From Glossina fuscipes (lineage: Eukaryota > Arthropoda > Insecta > Diptera > Glossinidae): 64,000 nucleotides of DNA. The stretch covers positions 1,510,887-1,574,886 of the forward strand of contig NW_024003726.1 of assembly GCF_014805625.2 (NCBI RefSeq). The letters run 5' to 3'. Position numbers and translations under genes: made by a program. Numbering within the stretch: position 1 is the stretch's first letter; every line of letters begins with the position of its first letter. The notes below the pieces were generated by a model, which ran no database searches, was not told the origin of the DNA, and was given only the letters and a program-made list of their open reading frames with translations. Positions 1 to 11,452 of this stretch are shown one piece after another.

Positions 1-428
1 ATCCAAATTTGCCAATCAAAAAGCGGAATTATTCATGACCAGTTATCATCGTATCAGATATGACAGGTTATCAGTTTAGCCTCAACGCTGACATTCCAAA
101 AAACGTGCGATTAGTAGATCCCTCATTTCATAAAACAGGCTTTTAATTTACGCTGATCTTTTCGTCGATTTGATGTGTACTGACTAAATTTGCTTGACAA
201 AAAATTTCCGTACTTTGCAGAAAACCCTACATGGGTGGGTCGTCTTTCGTGATGTATTTTCTGCTTCAAATTCGTGGTAATTCCTCGCAAGCGTTAAGCC
301 TTTTGAGCATGAAGAAGGCAATTTGGATACACTAGATATCATGATATTGGGAGTTGGAAATAACTCACATGAACTTTGTCCTGCTAGCGGTGAACATAGT
401 ATTTGTGAGTTACTTTTTCAACAAAAAA
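1..428. other. no recognised feature
   Basis: No long open frame or known motif. It could be the decayed gag side of the BEL/Pao relic that begins at about 429, but I see no positive evidence. Confidence 0.4.
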
Positions 429-1720
429 CAACTCTTCTCGATTCAGGTGCCTATTCTGTAAGTATGCCAACAGTAGAAGTAAGTTGACTTGCTGTGAAAT
501 TCTTATGAGTATGCTTTTCAGCGTTTTTCAGTCTATTCAGTAATTCGTGCTGTGCAGCAACTTTCGGTTGATGAAGCAAATGGTTTTCGTTTGGCTTCGC
601 AGATTCCAAGACTGGATTTTTGCGGTGATAGTTTCATGGATAAAACAGGTAAAATGCGACAAGTTACATTCTCATTTCAAAAAGGCGGTTTCATAATATG
701 AAAAAGGTGCTCAAACGATCAAGCCGCCTTAGATGAGGTTTCACCAGCAGGCCCTAAACACTTCCCCAAATTTTGTGGTAGAACTAATCTAATAAAGACT
801 AAAAGCCGCACTAACAATTCAATAAATACGAAGATCAAAGTGTTCATGCAAAGTTTAAGGAAAAATAATCTGCAGTGGGATGAAAGCTTAGAAATTGATG
901 CGGTTGGACTTCATTTAAAATTTTTCTGTTTTACAGAGATTTGCCCTTTTTTGTTTCGTATCGATGTCAAAGGCAACAATACAAAGTCATGCCTTTTGCG
1001 ATGCCGGCTTGGCAGCATATGGGGCATTTCTCTATGCATGATCTAAATGATGTCACCAAAACTTGTCTAATACGTTGGCAGTCGAAAGAGCGATCGTTGA
1101 AAATTCTTGGACTAGCGAAGGCCGAACATTTATAAGAACTTCTAAACGGCATCATCAGGTCATAACTTAATTTTTAGGATAAATCCAGCCGATGTTCTGC
1201 AAATCTTTGAACGAAGGGGCTCTACTTCTCAAAAAGAAGAATCTATACTTTGCAGCTGATCGGCTGCAGAGAAAAAAGTCTACGCAGCACTATGCAGTTT
1301 GTCGGAGAGATGCAAATATTGCAATTCACTTGGAAAGATACCATATTTTTGATTATGACTATAAATTCACTTGCTTGTCCTCTTACGTCACTTGATTTCA
1401 AAATCGATGTAAATCTATCGATTCGCAACGCAGTAGATGCATTTCGAAACACAGTGCATAGCGTCAAGAATAGCTAAAAATATTGCACTCGCGATTGAAC
1501 TATATTCATTAACAACATTTACCAATTCAACCAATCTAAATCGTGTTGATAGGGGACTTAAAAAGAGTCAAGTTTGAATTTCGATTCTCGACATCTCATC
1601 ATATTATCAAAATTTCCTTTGTTTACTACAGAACCAGTCGTTCATTCTTCTCAAATTCTTTGATATGCAGTGACGCATTAATTTCTCGGTGCCTTTCGGC
1701 AGCAGTATTGGTCCATCAGT
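429..1720 (+). pseudogene. BEL/Pao LTR retrotransposon relic (pol pieces)
   Basis: Scattered reading frames match parts of a BEL/Pao polyprotein in the right order. Near 431-486 a protease-like stretch reads TTLLDSGAYSVSM, with the Asp-Ser-Gly active-site motif. At about 839-890 the stretch FMQSLRKNNLQWDES resembles the segment that follows the reverse transcriptase in this superfamily. A frame-shifted continuation at about 975-1130 contains AWQHMGHFSMHDLNDVTKTC, like the RNase H-type block with its Asp-Ala-Ser/Gly core. At about 1536-1575 DRGLKKSQV resembles the tail of that block. The reverse transcriptase core itself (expected between 490 and 840) is missing, and stops and frameshifts occur throughout. 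This is a dead copy. The superfamily call rests on motif order and is moderately sure. Confidence 0.5.
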
Positions 1721-2190
1721 GAGCGAAAAGCAAACATCTACACAAACATCAGAAACAATCAGCCAAAATAGTGATATTATGATGTTTAGTAGCCAAAACC
1801 CTTCAACGACGGAAGTTCGTAGCTCATATGCCTTTGAAAATAATCAATCAAATTGCGTTAGGATTATGTAAACGCGTCGTTATATATTAATGTTTAAATA
1901 TTGGTTTAGATTACCTTAGGCTAGGTAAAAATTCTCTCTTTCTCGCGGACATACATATTTAGGCATGCTGTAGTAGTTGATTTTTGACATGCATGCATCT
2001 TTCAATCACCATAAAGTTTGATTGTTTTAACAAACCAAAGTGTTCATTAGAAGTACACACAATATCTTTTGAAAATTCACGCAAATTTCAAATTCAGCGT
2101 TTATTCTCATTTCCAGTTTTACAGGTGTAATTTTCAATTCGTTACGTTATTAAAAGCAAATATATTGGTGCAAAAAAAACTTGCATTATA
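1721..2190. other. unassigned stretch
   Basis: A 60-codon Ser/Thr-rich frame (1689-1871) is the only open stretch and matches nothing I know. The remainder is AT-rich without motifs. Confidence 0.4.
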
Positions 2191-2199
2191 CCCAAATAA

Positions 2200-2700
2200 T
2201 TTTAGACTTGCCGTACATTTTTATATCCACCACTGAACGATGAAGGTATACTCATTTTCTCATAATGTTTGTAAAACCCAAACGGAAGCTTCAACGGCCC
2301 TAGAAAGTATGTATATCTTTTACCACTGTTACTCACGGTCAAATATATAAAGTTTTCTGAAAGATACCCTGTATTAGGCCTTATCAAAAAAGAAATGAGA
2401 GTATATAATTGTCGTTGTATTACAAATATGTTCAAATACCAATCTAAATAGGTTATTTTTACATCTTTGTGATGGGCCATGCTCTATTCAAGGCAAACAA
2501 ATCGTGCAAGTAAAGAACTTGTTATTAGGTAAATAATTTAATGATGCCCACTTTCTCTTTTTTATATCGGTTGCGTTTAAAATTATATATCTGTAAATGT
2601 AATTTGCAATGCACCGGTTGCTAAGCAAGAAATTCTGAATTGATTAAGTCACCTCTGTCCGTCTGGGTGTTTGTGTTGTATGTGCGTATTGTTCACACAC
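2200..2700. repeat. dispersed repeat, copy with GTCCGTCTGGGTG tail
   Basis: The part at about 2490-2600 aligns by eye with 52335-52450 in the same orientation, sharing GTAAATAATTTAAT and GCGTTTAAAATTATATATCT. The preceding 290 bases resemble the widespread fly repeat with a 'response to pressure' block (CATAATGTTTGTAAAACCCAAA, then the GGAAGC...GGCCCTAGAAAGTAT region). The TE class is not determined. Confidence 0.55.
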
Positions 2701-2896
2701 TCCGGGTCAAATTTGGTAAAAACAACAGATTAAAAGCCTGGAGTAAAATGTAAATAAATAAAAATGTATGGGTTTTTGCTCGTAAGTCACAAATTGTAAA
2801 AGTCAGAATGCTGAAATTTTCCACGTTTAATTTAAAAAAACTATTCATGCGCAAAAATGGGAAAAGCTGACCGTGCCAACACAAAGTTACAAGTGA

Positions 2897-3096
2897 TTAA
2901 ATTTTCTTCTTTTCACTTGTTTGAGGTGTTATGCTTATTAATTATGACGTAAACAAGATAGAACGCTTAAAACTTCTTTGTACATTGCTCAAATGAATAT
3001 ATATTATTTGTTTAAAAATGTGTTCATTTGAAAACAAATGTGATGGACACCACGACCTGGTGGATTAGTTTTTTCGTTGCAATACTAGCAACATGG
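2897..3096 (+). repeat. dispersed repeat, inverted partner of 22200-22400
   Basis: About 200 bp align with the reverse complement of 22200-22400 at roughly 80% identity by eye. The core GTGATGGACACCACGACCTG is identical in both. A weaker second copy of the motif (GTCACGATGTAGTAGATTAA, about 3171-3190) suggests an internal sub-repeat. The copy lies 3' of the minus-strand gypsy relic at 3458-5040. Confidence 0.7.
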
Positions 3097-3457
3097 GTGT
3101 AAAATAAAAACGCTTGGGGAATAGAATGTGAAAAGCTGAGAGTGTTTATTCTAAATTATTTATTCTGTACGTCACGATGTAGTAGATTAATTTTTCTAAA
3201 CAATGTCTTTTTGTGAAATAAAAGGCGAAAAGTAAGTTTTATTGCTTTCGTATAACAATAGATGAAGGGGCGCCAAAGGTTTTAATGATGGTGGTGGTAT
3301 GAGAGATTCTGCCCAGGCAGATATAACTTTCTTGCTTGTTTTAGTTCAGAAATTTCTCCTATTAGTAGTCGCTCATGCTTAATATCTATGTGGCTCAGCA
3401 AACGTTATTAAATTAAAACCGCAATTGATTAACAAATTTCATGCGATACCATTTTCA

Positions 3458-5040
3458 TTAATTTTTTGCTTTCTTATCTTGCGATCCATGCAAATCAATT
3501 GCATTAGCAGTGATATCTTCTACGGGAATGGCTTCGTCACAACGTGTGAAGCGGTCAATAACTATCAGAATATGCATTTGATCTTCTGACTGTGGAAGTG
3601 GTCCAAGTGTGGATATCGGCAAAACTTTTGGTGGAAAGAACAAAGGCTTTTGCGTATACTTGGGCGTGATGACTAATTTGCGGTGATTCATGGACGGCTA
3701 AAAAGAGAATTAGTTTTAGTGCGACCCGTCTTCCAGGATGTGACAAACCAGGCAAAAAACAAAAGCAACTTTTCCAAAGTCGTCCAAGAGATAAAGTCTT
3801 GCAACATTTGTTGACACGTCGACAATTGTACTCAATCCAGAAAGTTGAATTTTGTTTAAGCTGAAACTTTAAGTTTAAGAACAACATTTTCTAGAGCCCT
3901 TATATTGAGCCGGCAATAATCGTTTTCAATCGAAAGAGTGCGTGAATGCTTAATGTCATAAGTTCGAATCAAATTCAAATATTTTCGTTGACAAGAGATT
4001 GACTTTTCAGGATTTTTGTTGAAGGAATAACTTCGAAATTTACGGTGAGAAGCATTTAAGAAGTTCCTTCGAACAATTGTAGAAGTAATGAAACAATGTA
4101 TATATATTTAGGGTACGCAGTCTATTTAACCAATTGATTGTCAGCCTATTGCTCGACAATTGCATTGGTAGTATCAGAGGCGTCAACTTTAAGTGTGAGC
4201 TAAGCACCTGATTTACGAAAAAGCTGTGAAATGCTTTGTCAACTGCTCTACTACCCTTTTTAAAAGCAACTTTCAATATAAGTTTCATAGCATTTCAATA
4301 GAGGCGGAGTTTGAGAAAATAGAGCTGTATAAGTTTGACATTCCCAAAAGACGTCAAAATTGCTGAATTTTTGTAAATTTATCCTTTCTCGATGATATTC
4401 TTTTACGATTAACAATAATGTCAAGAAAATTAATTTCAGCTGGTCGAAACCAGCATTTCTCTTGGCTGATTAGCATTCCGTGCTGGCACGTAAGAGGTGC
4501 TAAATGAAGCAATGAGACCATCGTCAAAGATAAAATTTAGTCCTGAAAGAGGATATCCTTAAAATGTAGACATATTTTTGTAGCCTAGCAAACCCCAGAA
4601 TGCATGTTTAGATACTTATACAGAGCAATGATTTGTAAACGTTATCGGCGTGAGTACCAACTTGATCATAAGCTCTGAATAAATCCAAAGTAGTGAGCAT
4701 GACGCATCACATTAATTATGCTATAATCAGCAATTAATGGTGCTCTAACAATTTGTTACAATAGTTTTGTTAACCTAATGCAAGCCGCCTAAACAGCACT
4801 TTTTTTATTTTTGTCAGGTGGAGTGCCAAAAGTACTTGCGCACTGAGGTTTGGACGAACGAATGATACCAATTTCCAGTAAGGATTCGAGGATTTTTTTG
4901 CAATGGCAAATTTCTCAACATTCACACGGCGAGATTTAATATGGACTGCTCGAACTATAGTTTCAAAGTGGTGATAGACGATATGTTCAAACAAGCGTCT
5001 AAAACTATTCGATATCCTACTTTGTTCGATGTAAATCAAG
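3458..5040 (-). pseudogene. Ty3/gypsy (CsRn1-like) pol relic, minus strand
   Basis: Read on the minus strand from 5040 downward, the pieces follow the order of a gypsy polyprotein. Near 4990-4850 lies the start of reverse transcriptase (LLEIGIIRSSKPQCAST). Near 4500-4390 comes the late RT block (GMLISQEKCWFRP followed by EINFLDIIVN). At 3691-3458 is an integrase catalytic-core piece (LGPLPQSEDQMHILIVIDRF, then EAIPVEDITANA). The wording of the integrase piece is typical of the CsRn1 clade. The RT palm with its YxDD box and most of RNase H are unreadable, and several stops interrupt every frame. It is a dead fragment without identified LTRs. It lies head to head with the plus-strand relic starting near 5105. 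Confidence 0.7.
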
Positions 5041-5104
5041 AACCGTATTTTCTCTGTTAAGAGTTGCTCAGTTTCTTCTCTATCACCAGTTTCACCCTCC
5101 GTTA

Positions 5105-7090
5105 TCGGAATTTAAAGACATTCCGTAACCATCATGGATTTTATCCGAGATTCATTTTCCGATCATATCGAAGTGAGGAAGCATCCCGTTAATTGTAAAC
5201 CGCCCAGAGTACCTCCTGACAAATTTAAAATTGTATAAAAACAATTTAACTGCATGATGCTCTAATAGACACGGTGGCTATAGAGCTCTCAATAAAATTA
5301 CGCAGCCGGAGAGGTCCCCTGTACCACATTTGCACGATTTTTTCAGCTACTTTACATGGCAAGATGTGTTTTAAAATAGGTTTTGTTTGATGAAAGCTTA
5401 TTTCCGAATCCCTATTGAAGAAGCAGATATACGTAAATTTATATGGGCATTATTAATCCAGCTGCGCTTTTCGAATTTACAAGGGAGACATTTGGTTTGT
5501 GTATTGCTGCACAAAAATTTCAACGGTTAATGCACAAAGTCCTAAACTACAACGGGTTTTGCTATATCTACACTGACGATAATCTTATCACTTCCACAAA
5601 CTTGACAGGACATAAAGAATGCCTTCAAATACTTTTGCATACCAGACGTTGCAGGATGCGAATTTTGAGAAGTGAACCATCTTTCGTAGGATCTTTAATA
5701 ACATCAAAAATACTATTGCCAAATACAGAACGTGTAAAAGCAGCAGAAGAGTACGAACTCCCAGAAAACGAAAATACTCTTAGCTAATATCAGGGTCTGA
5801 TGAATTTTTATCGAACGTTCATCGAGACACAAGCCGATTTCCAAAACAAAATCGACATTCGATTGTTGCAAAAAGGAACTTTTCGATGCCTCACTTCTAG
5901 TCTACCCGATGATAGCATCACCTCTATTAATTTGGATTAACGTTTCAGATTTCGCTATGTTTCACAATAATACCTCAAATTTTTTTCAAAAATTTTAGAA
6001 AATGTAACGCCGTTACAGCACTTACGATCGAGAACTAAAAGCAGTTTATTTTGGTCTTAAGCAATTTCAGCACTTATTTGAAGGTTGCACATATACCGTC
6101 TGCATAGATCACAAACCTCTTACCTTCGCTTTCTGCAAAAATTGGGCAAAGCTTCGCCCAGACAGCTACGTCAGGTGAACTGTACATGACAACGCAGTAC
6201 CGCAGTACATTAGATACGTTAAGGGAAAAATAATTGAACAGATAGTTTTCTCTTACGAGTTGACACTAGTTCAATGCCAAGCCATATCGATTGTTTAGTA
6301 AGAGCTCAAAGGAATATTTGATATTATGCATAACTTGTCACATCCTGGTTCAAAATCTTTGACTAAAATGATTGCTGAATCCTTCGTGCGGCCATCAATA
6401 AACGCAGATATAGCAAAATAGGTTAAAGTTTGCTTGTTCTGTCAGAAATAAGGAATTTGGAGACATACGAAAACGCTAATGCGAAACATAGACATCTCCG
6501 AAGGACATTTCAAACCCATAAGCATCGACATAATTGGTCCATTATATTCCTCGAAATATTACACATTCTGTTTACCGACTTATAAGAAGGCCATGTGTTT
6601 GGAAAATTTTGCTGCTGTGTTGCTAACGCTTTGCTTTATGGCTGGATTTTTGCATCTGGTGTCCCAACTCAAATTACAACTGATCAAAGCAAACAGTTTT
6701 AACATTTTCTAGTCCGAGAATTCGCCAAGCTGCTTCGTTCCAAAGTCGTCAATACTATTTATATCACATTGATGCAAAATTGTCTAAATATTTTGCCATT
6801 ACTACTACTTCAACTTCGTAGTTCAACATACGCTGATGCTGGTTACGTAACGGGTGAATTAGTTTATGGTATAATTGTACAACATCATGGAAAGACTTAC
6901 GCGGCAAATAACGGCTGGGTAGAAAGATTTTTCGCGAATATGCAAAACATGAAAGCCGGCGAAGTGACTCGACACGCAAATGCACGGTGGTATATTCTTC
7001 GAGATTACGACCTTACAAAGTTATTACATGGACCGATAAACCCTGCTAAATTAGTAAACCTGAAATTCATTAATAAATTTGTTAAGTAAA
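5105..7090 (+). pseudogene. Ty3/gypsy (CsRn1-like) pol relic, plus strand
   Basis: Domain order is RT, RNase H, integrase. The RT start is at about 5165-5250 (HPVNCKPPRVPPDKF). The RT centre is the 114-codon open frame 5443-5787, with ALFEFTRETFGLCIAAQKFQ and the catalytic box YTDD in GFCYIYTDDNLI. RNase H lies at about 6015-6150 (YDRELKAVYFGLKQFQHLFE, then CIDHKPLTFAF). The integrase zinc-binding region is at about 6325-6450 (LSHPGSKSLTKMIAESFVRP), its core starts in 6479-6712 (ISIDIIGPLYSS), and its C-terminal part is in 6769-7089 (ELVYGIIVQHHG, then TRHANARWYILRD). Frames shift between domains and stops are present, so it is inactive. Gag and LTRs are not found; sequence upstream of 5100 belongs to an oppositely oriented relic. 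Confidence 0.8.
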
Positions 7091-7800
7091 AATTCGAATC
7101 TTACTAAAAATAAATTGCGATCGGCTACCTCTGTGTTACATATTATTTTCTTATGAAGTGTTTGCTGCGTAACTATTTTTGATTAACAACAAAATAACAA
7201 CATAACAAGAGAATGATTCAGAACTGCGATTTCTAAATCAAACTCAAACATAATCTTTAAAACGTTTTTTTAATGCTTACAGGCTGGGCAATTGTGGCAA
7301 TTTATGACGAAATTTTCTTTTGTCTTATTCAGCAATCCCGTCCAAAGGTCCTTTGGTGCTATTTTCAATAGTCTTTACATTATCAAGCATTGCTCCATGA
7401 GCCGCAAATTGAGAACTATATCACTACATTGCGCTGATCTGTAGGTTTTTCGATTTAAGAACTTCCTTTTTGCGCTTGCGATGGATTTAATATCATTTGT
7501 GGCAGAAATTTTATCGACATGGGATCGAAGTTACAAATTATGTATTTAAGCTTAGTTTCGGCACCTATAATTCGGTTGATCTTGAAAATTGTCTCCCTTC
7601 ATAGTAACGAAAAGGTTAGGATTAATTTTCAGAATTTGGATATCTTTATAGAGGTTACAGAATCTGTGCTAGTTAAGGAAAGGAGTATGTTGTACTCCAG
7701 GTATACTAAACTTTCTCGTGAAATTTGTAAATTAGAAAATCAAGAATAAATGGAAAATGCTCTCTTACAATTTCTTAATAAAATCGATCAAACTTTTTGC
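7091..7800. other. no recognised feature
   Basis: A 76-codon frame (7519-7749, plus) has no family resemblance. It may be the 3' flank of the gypsy relic. Confidence 0.4.
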
Positions 7801-8420
7801 TGATTAGTAAGGTATGATGTTTATACCATACACCCTTGTGGTGTGGTGGTATAATAAATTTGTGCGGGCGTAGGTAACACCTAGGTGGGCTTAAGAACCA
7901 CCTTTTGTTATATCGATTGACTCCGAAAATGATTGAAGCCTCTCTGTCCATCTGTCTATCTACCTGTTCGATGTTTTCACATGTTCAAATTATAGGTCGC
8001 AATTGTTGAGATATATTAATGAAAATTCACACATTGAGGTGTTTTGAACCAAGGAGGAACGTTATTGAAAATGATTCGAATCGGTTCACTTTTTCGAACA
8101 GTCTCCATATGACGTTTTATTTTAAAAAGTCCTTACACGGACTTCAAAATTTTTCGAAAAAAGTGGGTAAGTAATAACATTTCAGCACTCCACAATAGTA
8201 TTTCCTGTACATGAAAATACCTACACTAGCAATTTGATACAACAGTTAACTTTATAAAATTTGGACCATGTACGCCCATATTTGAATCCAACTCTACATA
8301 AGGATTTTTACGAAAGTTTTTGTTTTTTAGGGCGGAGAACTCTAAGTTTTATTATGTTATAATAAAATTCGACCCATAATGGTAATTTGACATAAAAACT
8401 AATTGTGCTGAATTTTGAAC
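7800..8420 (+). repeat. dispersed repeat with CTGTCCATCTGTCTATC block
   Basis: The order of short blocks (ATACCATACACCCTTGTGG at about 7826, a Val/Ile-like GTGCGGGCGTAGGTAACACC block, then CTGTCCATCTGTCTATC at about 7944) is that of a repeat family very common in fly genomes. Related copies in the window include 14280-14560, 30165-30740 and 63180-63740. No coding capacity. Confidence 0.5.
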
Positions 8421-10142
8421 ACGTGTCACAATATTTGAACCTCTTAGGTACAACTATTGTTGCAGAGAGTAACAATTTATTTGCAAAGATCTGTAATTTT
8501 TAGCATACAGTTTCATATTAGTAAATTTATTTGAAAAGAGTTTTGAAATAAAAAAGTTCATTTAAAAGCGTCGATATAAGCGTCGTTATGTTGTTTGCGA
8601 CAGCATGCTTAATATATTCAGATTTTTTTTGTCAACGTGCTATCACGCTTTAAATTTATATGAAAATTGATTGCCAGCAAGCATGCTGCTATGGACACCA
8701 TTGCATGTTCGTCGGCACCTCTAGTGCTTCTAGTATGTAAACCACATCCATATGCCCTTGTGCTGATGGTCTTATGTTCACTTTAGTTAATACTGTGTGT
8801 AACTTTGCAACGTTTTTTTCAATTTTAGGCCATTCTGTTTCTATATTGATAGAAACTATCTCGTTCCAATCCAATTTCATCACCCATAAATTTGGAAAAA
8901 AAATTTCTCCTCGAGAGTATGATCCGTTTTGTGGTGTGTGATATATTGAAGAAAGTTCTCACTATAATTTAATAAACGGCGGTCTAAACATAAGAATCGC
9001 CTTCTAACACTTTCGAATCTCTCGCCAACCCCATGTTAAGTTAGTTTTAAACGGTAATGTGACTCTAAAGCGACAATTCGCTACATTTTTGGTGGAAACT
9101 CTGACTCTGACTGAAACTCTGCTGTTCGAGTTTTTGGTATCCCAGAGATAATATTTATTAGTCAGACATAGCCTCAGTCTCGAAAATGGTTTTAATTGTT
9201 GTGTCAATGCGCACTGACTGTTTTGGAACTTCTCAAATGTGGGAGGCTACATCCGCGTTCTGTCCTGCTTTAGAATATAGGGATTCGTTTACAAGTATAG
9301 AGTTCTCTAATGACTCTGAATGAGTATAAGTAGAAATGTACCGACGTAAGTACCTTCTGTGCGGTAGGCCCTTTATGATCTCTAATAGCAATAAGGCCTA
9401 AAATTGATTCTTTTCAAATTGAGTTTTCGTACCAAAGGCTCTGAGATTAAGTTAAGCTGAGAACTTAAAATCCAATGCTTAACCTTTTTTAACCTCATTG
9501 CCAAGTAAATTTTGGAGCAGACCAATACAGGATTATTTTTCTGAATAATTTCCGGAAAATTTTGGAAAACGCATAGTTGATAAACGGTATAAAATATGTG
9601 GTTCTAAATTAATCTAAATTTCTGGTGATCCAATTTCTTGTTGTTTACTAAACTGACTTGAGCAACGTTTTCATGCGGACATAAATACTTTCTGTTATCT
9701 GCAAACCCTTGCAGGCTGGATTTATACTTTTAATTTTCTCTTACTTACTCTTACTCTTTTCTTAAATCGTCATAAATTAAATTGTAAAACACCTCCTTAA
9801 ATGTGATATCGACGGTGAGTTATACATTTGTGACCTCTTTTTGTGTAGCCCTCAATCTTAGAAACCCGAAGACCAACAGGAAGGTGCGAAAGCAAAAGAA
9901 ATATGAACGCTAAGCTTGTCAAGCCTTACGATAATTGTCCATAGGCTAAACAATTGAACAAGTTTCGTTAATTGCTCAAATGGCCGTAATCACCAGTATA
10001 TATACAGCATTACTTAATGGCAACAAAGAATTGAAATGAGTATACTAAGTTAACGGCAGCAACGGAAAAGTGTAAATGGATGGCTTTACGTTGAAATAAA
10101 AACGAATTGTACACATCGATAAATCGGACATCGAAATGTGTA
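8421..10142. other. no recognised feature
   Basis: Short frames at 8689-8883 and 9004-9207 (both minus) look like chance. I see no motifs, TIRs or RNA genes. Confidence 0.4.
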
Positions 10143-10640
10143 CAGTGACTCTCATTAATATTGGTATTTTCACGCGAGAAAAAATAAACACTTGTTAAAC
10201 TTAGTCCATCGTCCAAACATAAAAATTTATTTTACTATTTTCTATTACTAGGAAATACATATTAATATATAAAAAAAAAAAAAACAAACAAAATCAGTAC
10301 ACAACAAAATTAAATAACTTCAACAACTCGAACAACATTAATGTTGGGTTATTTATGTGAGTAAGGAAAAAAACATAATAATATTAAAAATTAATATTTG
10401 GTGTTGTATCCTTTTTGCTTAATAACGTCATTTAAATGTTTTGGCATGTTTTGTATAATTTTCTTGCGTAGGAAGCAGGGATCTTACTACATTCTTCTTG
10501 TAGTCTGTTTTTCAGATCTTGGACCGAAGAGATTGAGTGTTTTCGCGCACGACGGTCCAATTCATCTCACATATTTTTCATGGAGTTCATGCCTACTGAT
10601 TGGGGAAGGAAGTGAAGTACTTTGGGGAAAATCTTAATGT
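10143..10640 (-). mobile_element. Tc1-like DNA transposon, 3' end fragment
   Basis: On the minus strand a decayed C-terminus of a Tc1-family transposase reads DELDRRARKHSISSVQDLKN (about 10571-10512), then EECSKIPASYARKLYKT. A frameshift near 10447 follows, then MPKHLNDVIKQKGYNTKY and a stop at 10391-10393. This is the family's C-terminal pattern after the last catalytic residue. The DDE core is absent. About 250 bp beyond the stop, CAGTGACTCTCATTAATATT begins at 10143 next to a TA dinucleotide (10141-10142), as expected for a Tc1/mariner terminus. No matching inverted end is seen toward 10.8 kb, so the copy is truncated at its 5' side. Confidence 0.75.
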
Positions 10641-10788
10641 ACATTTATGACAAATTGTCCAAAGCTGACTTAAAATAATTGAAGTAGTTCAGAGAATAGG
10701 TGTGTAACTGTAACGTCTAGCTTAATAAAAGTTAAGACTTACTTGTATGCGTTTTTTTGGAGAATCATGAAATTTTAAATCAAGTTAA

Positions 10789-10933
10789 TCCGCCTGACTG
10801 GCCGAGTAGGCAAGAATCTCGGTTTAAGTGCGGTAGAATTTTTAATAAAGCCGAAAGCCTTAAATGCTAGCGCTTTAAGACATTAGTCTTAGAATTTATT
10901 CCCTCGCTAAATTTATAATAATAATAATATTAA
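10789..10933 (+). mobile_element. tRNA-like SINE, copy 1
   Basis: A 145-bp insertion lies between two perfect 13-bp direct repeats, TAAATCAAGTTAA (10776-10788 and 10934-10946), a target-site duplication. The head contains TGGCCGAGTAGG, close to the RNA polymerase III A-box. The body ends in a TAA-type tail (ATAATAATAATAATATTAA). A second copy, inverted, lies at 35569-35734. Compared with that copy this one lacks about 28 bp after the A-box, the part where a B-box would fall, so copy 1 should be transcriptionally dead. The family name is unknown to me. Confidence 0.8.
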
Positions 10934-11078
10934 TAAATCAAGTTAAAAATATTTAACTAATTCCGCAATGTTGGGAACTGCAAGTATTTGTGTACATTCG
11001 GCAACGTGGGTGCTGCGAATGAATTACAGTAGGCCCGAAAATGACAAAGCAGTTTCTGATGTTTCATTGAATAGCAAT

Positions 11079-11176
11079 AATGTTGATGTTAATGTTAATG
11101 TATATTCTTATTGTTAACGTTAATATTAATGTTACTACTATTGCTCACGTTAATCGTAATCTTAAGGTTAATGTTA
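11079..11176. repeat. imperfect GTTAAT hexamer array
   Basis: About 100 bp are built from degenerate repeats of GTTAAT/GTTAAC (for example TGATGTTAATGTTAATG, TTGTTAACGTTAATATTAATG). Each unit carries a TAAT core. Confidence 0.7.
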
Positions 11177-11363
11177 CACTAGACTTGAGGAAAAATATAA
11201 AAAAGCGAGCCAATATATCTTATATTCACCTAAGGTGAGAGAAAATGAGGAGCAATTTGCACGTCTAAAGGTCCACGTACGTGTAAGAAATTGTGTATAT
11301 TCTTAGTTTAGCCGCGTTAAAAATGCTCAACGTACAAAGACTAAAGCGAAGTTTTTAAAGACA

Positions 11364-11397
<34 letters not shown>

Positions 11398-11452
11398 ACA
11401 TATATATACATATATATGTATGTATGTATACATATATATACATATATACAAG
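11364..11452. repeat. (TA)n/(TATG)n microsatellite
   Basis: A pure TA run of about 26 bp passes into TATGTATGTATACATATATA-type repeats. Confidence 0.9.

Noticed and set aside
8689..8883. Possible BEL/Pao scrap on the minus strand (MKLDWNEIVSINIETEWPKI)
   Set aside because: The resemblance is limited to a W-D/N-E motif and there is no supporting context.
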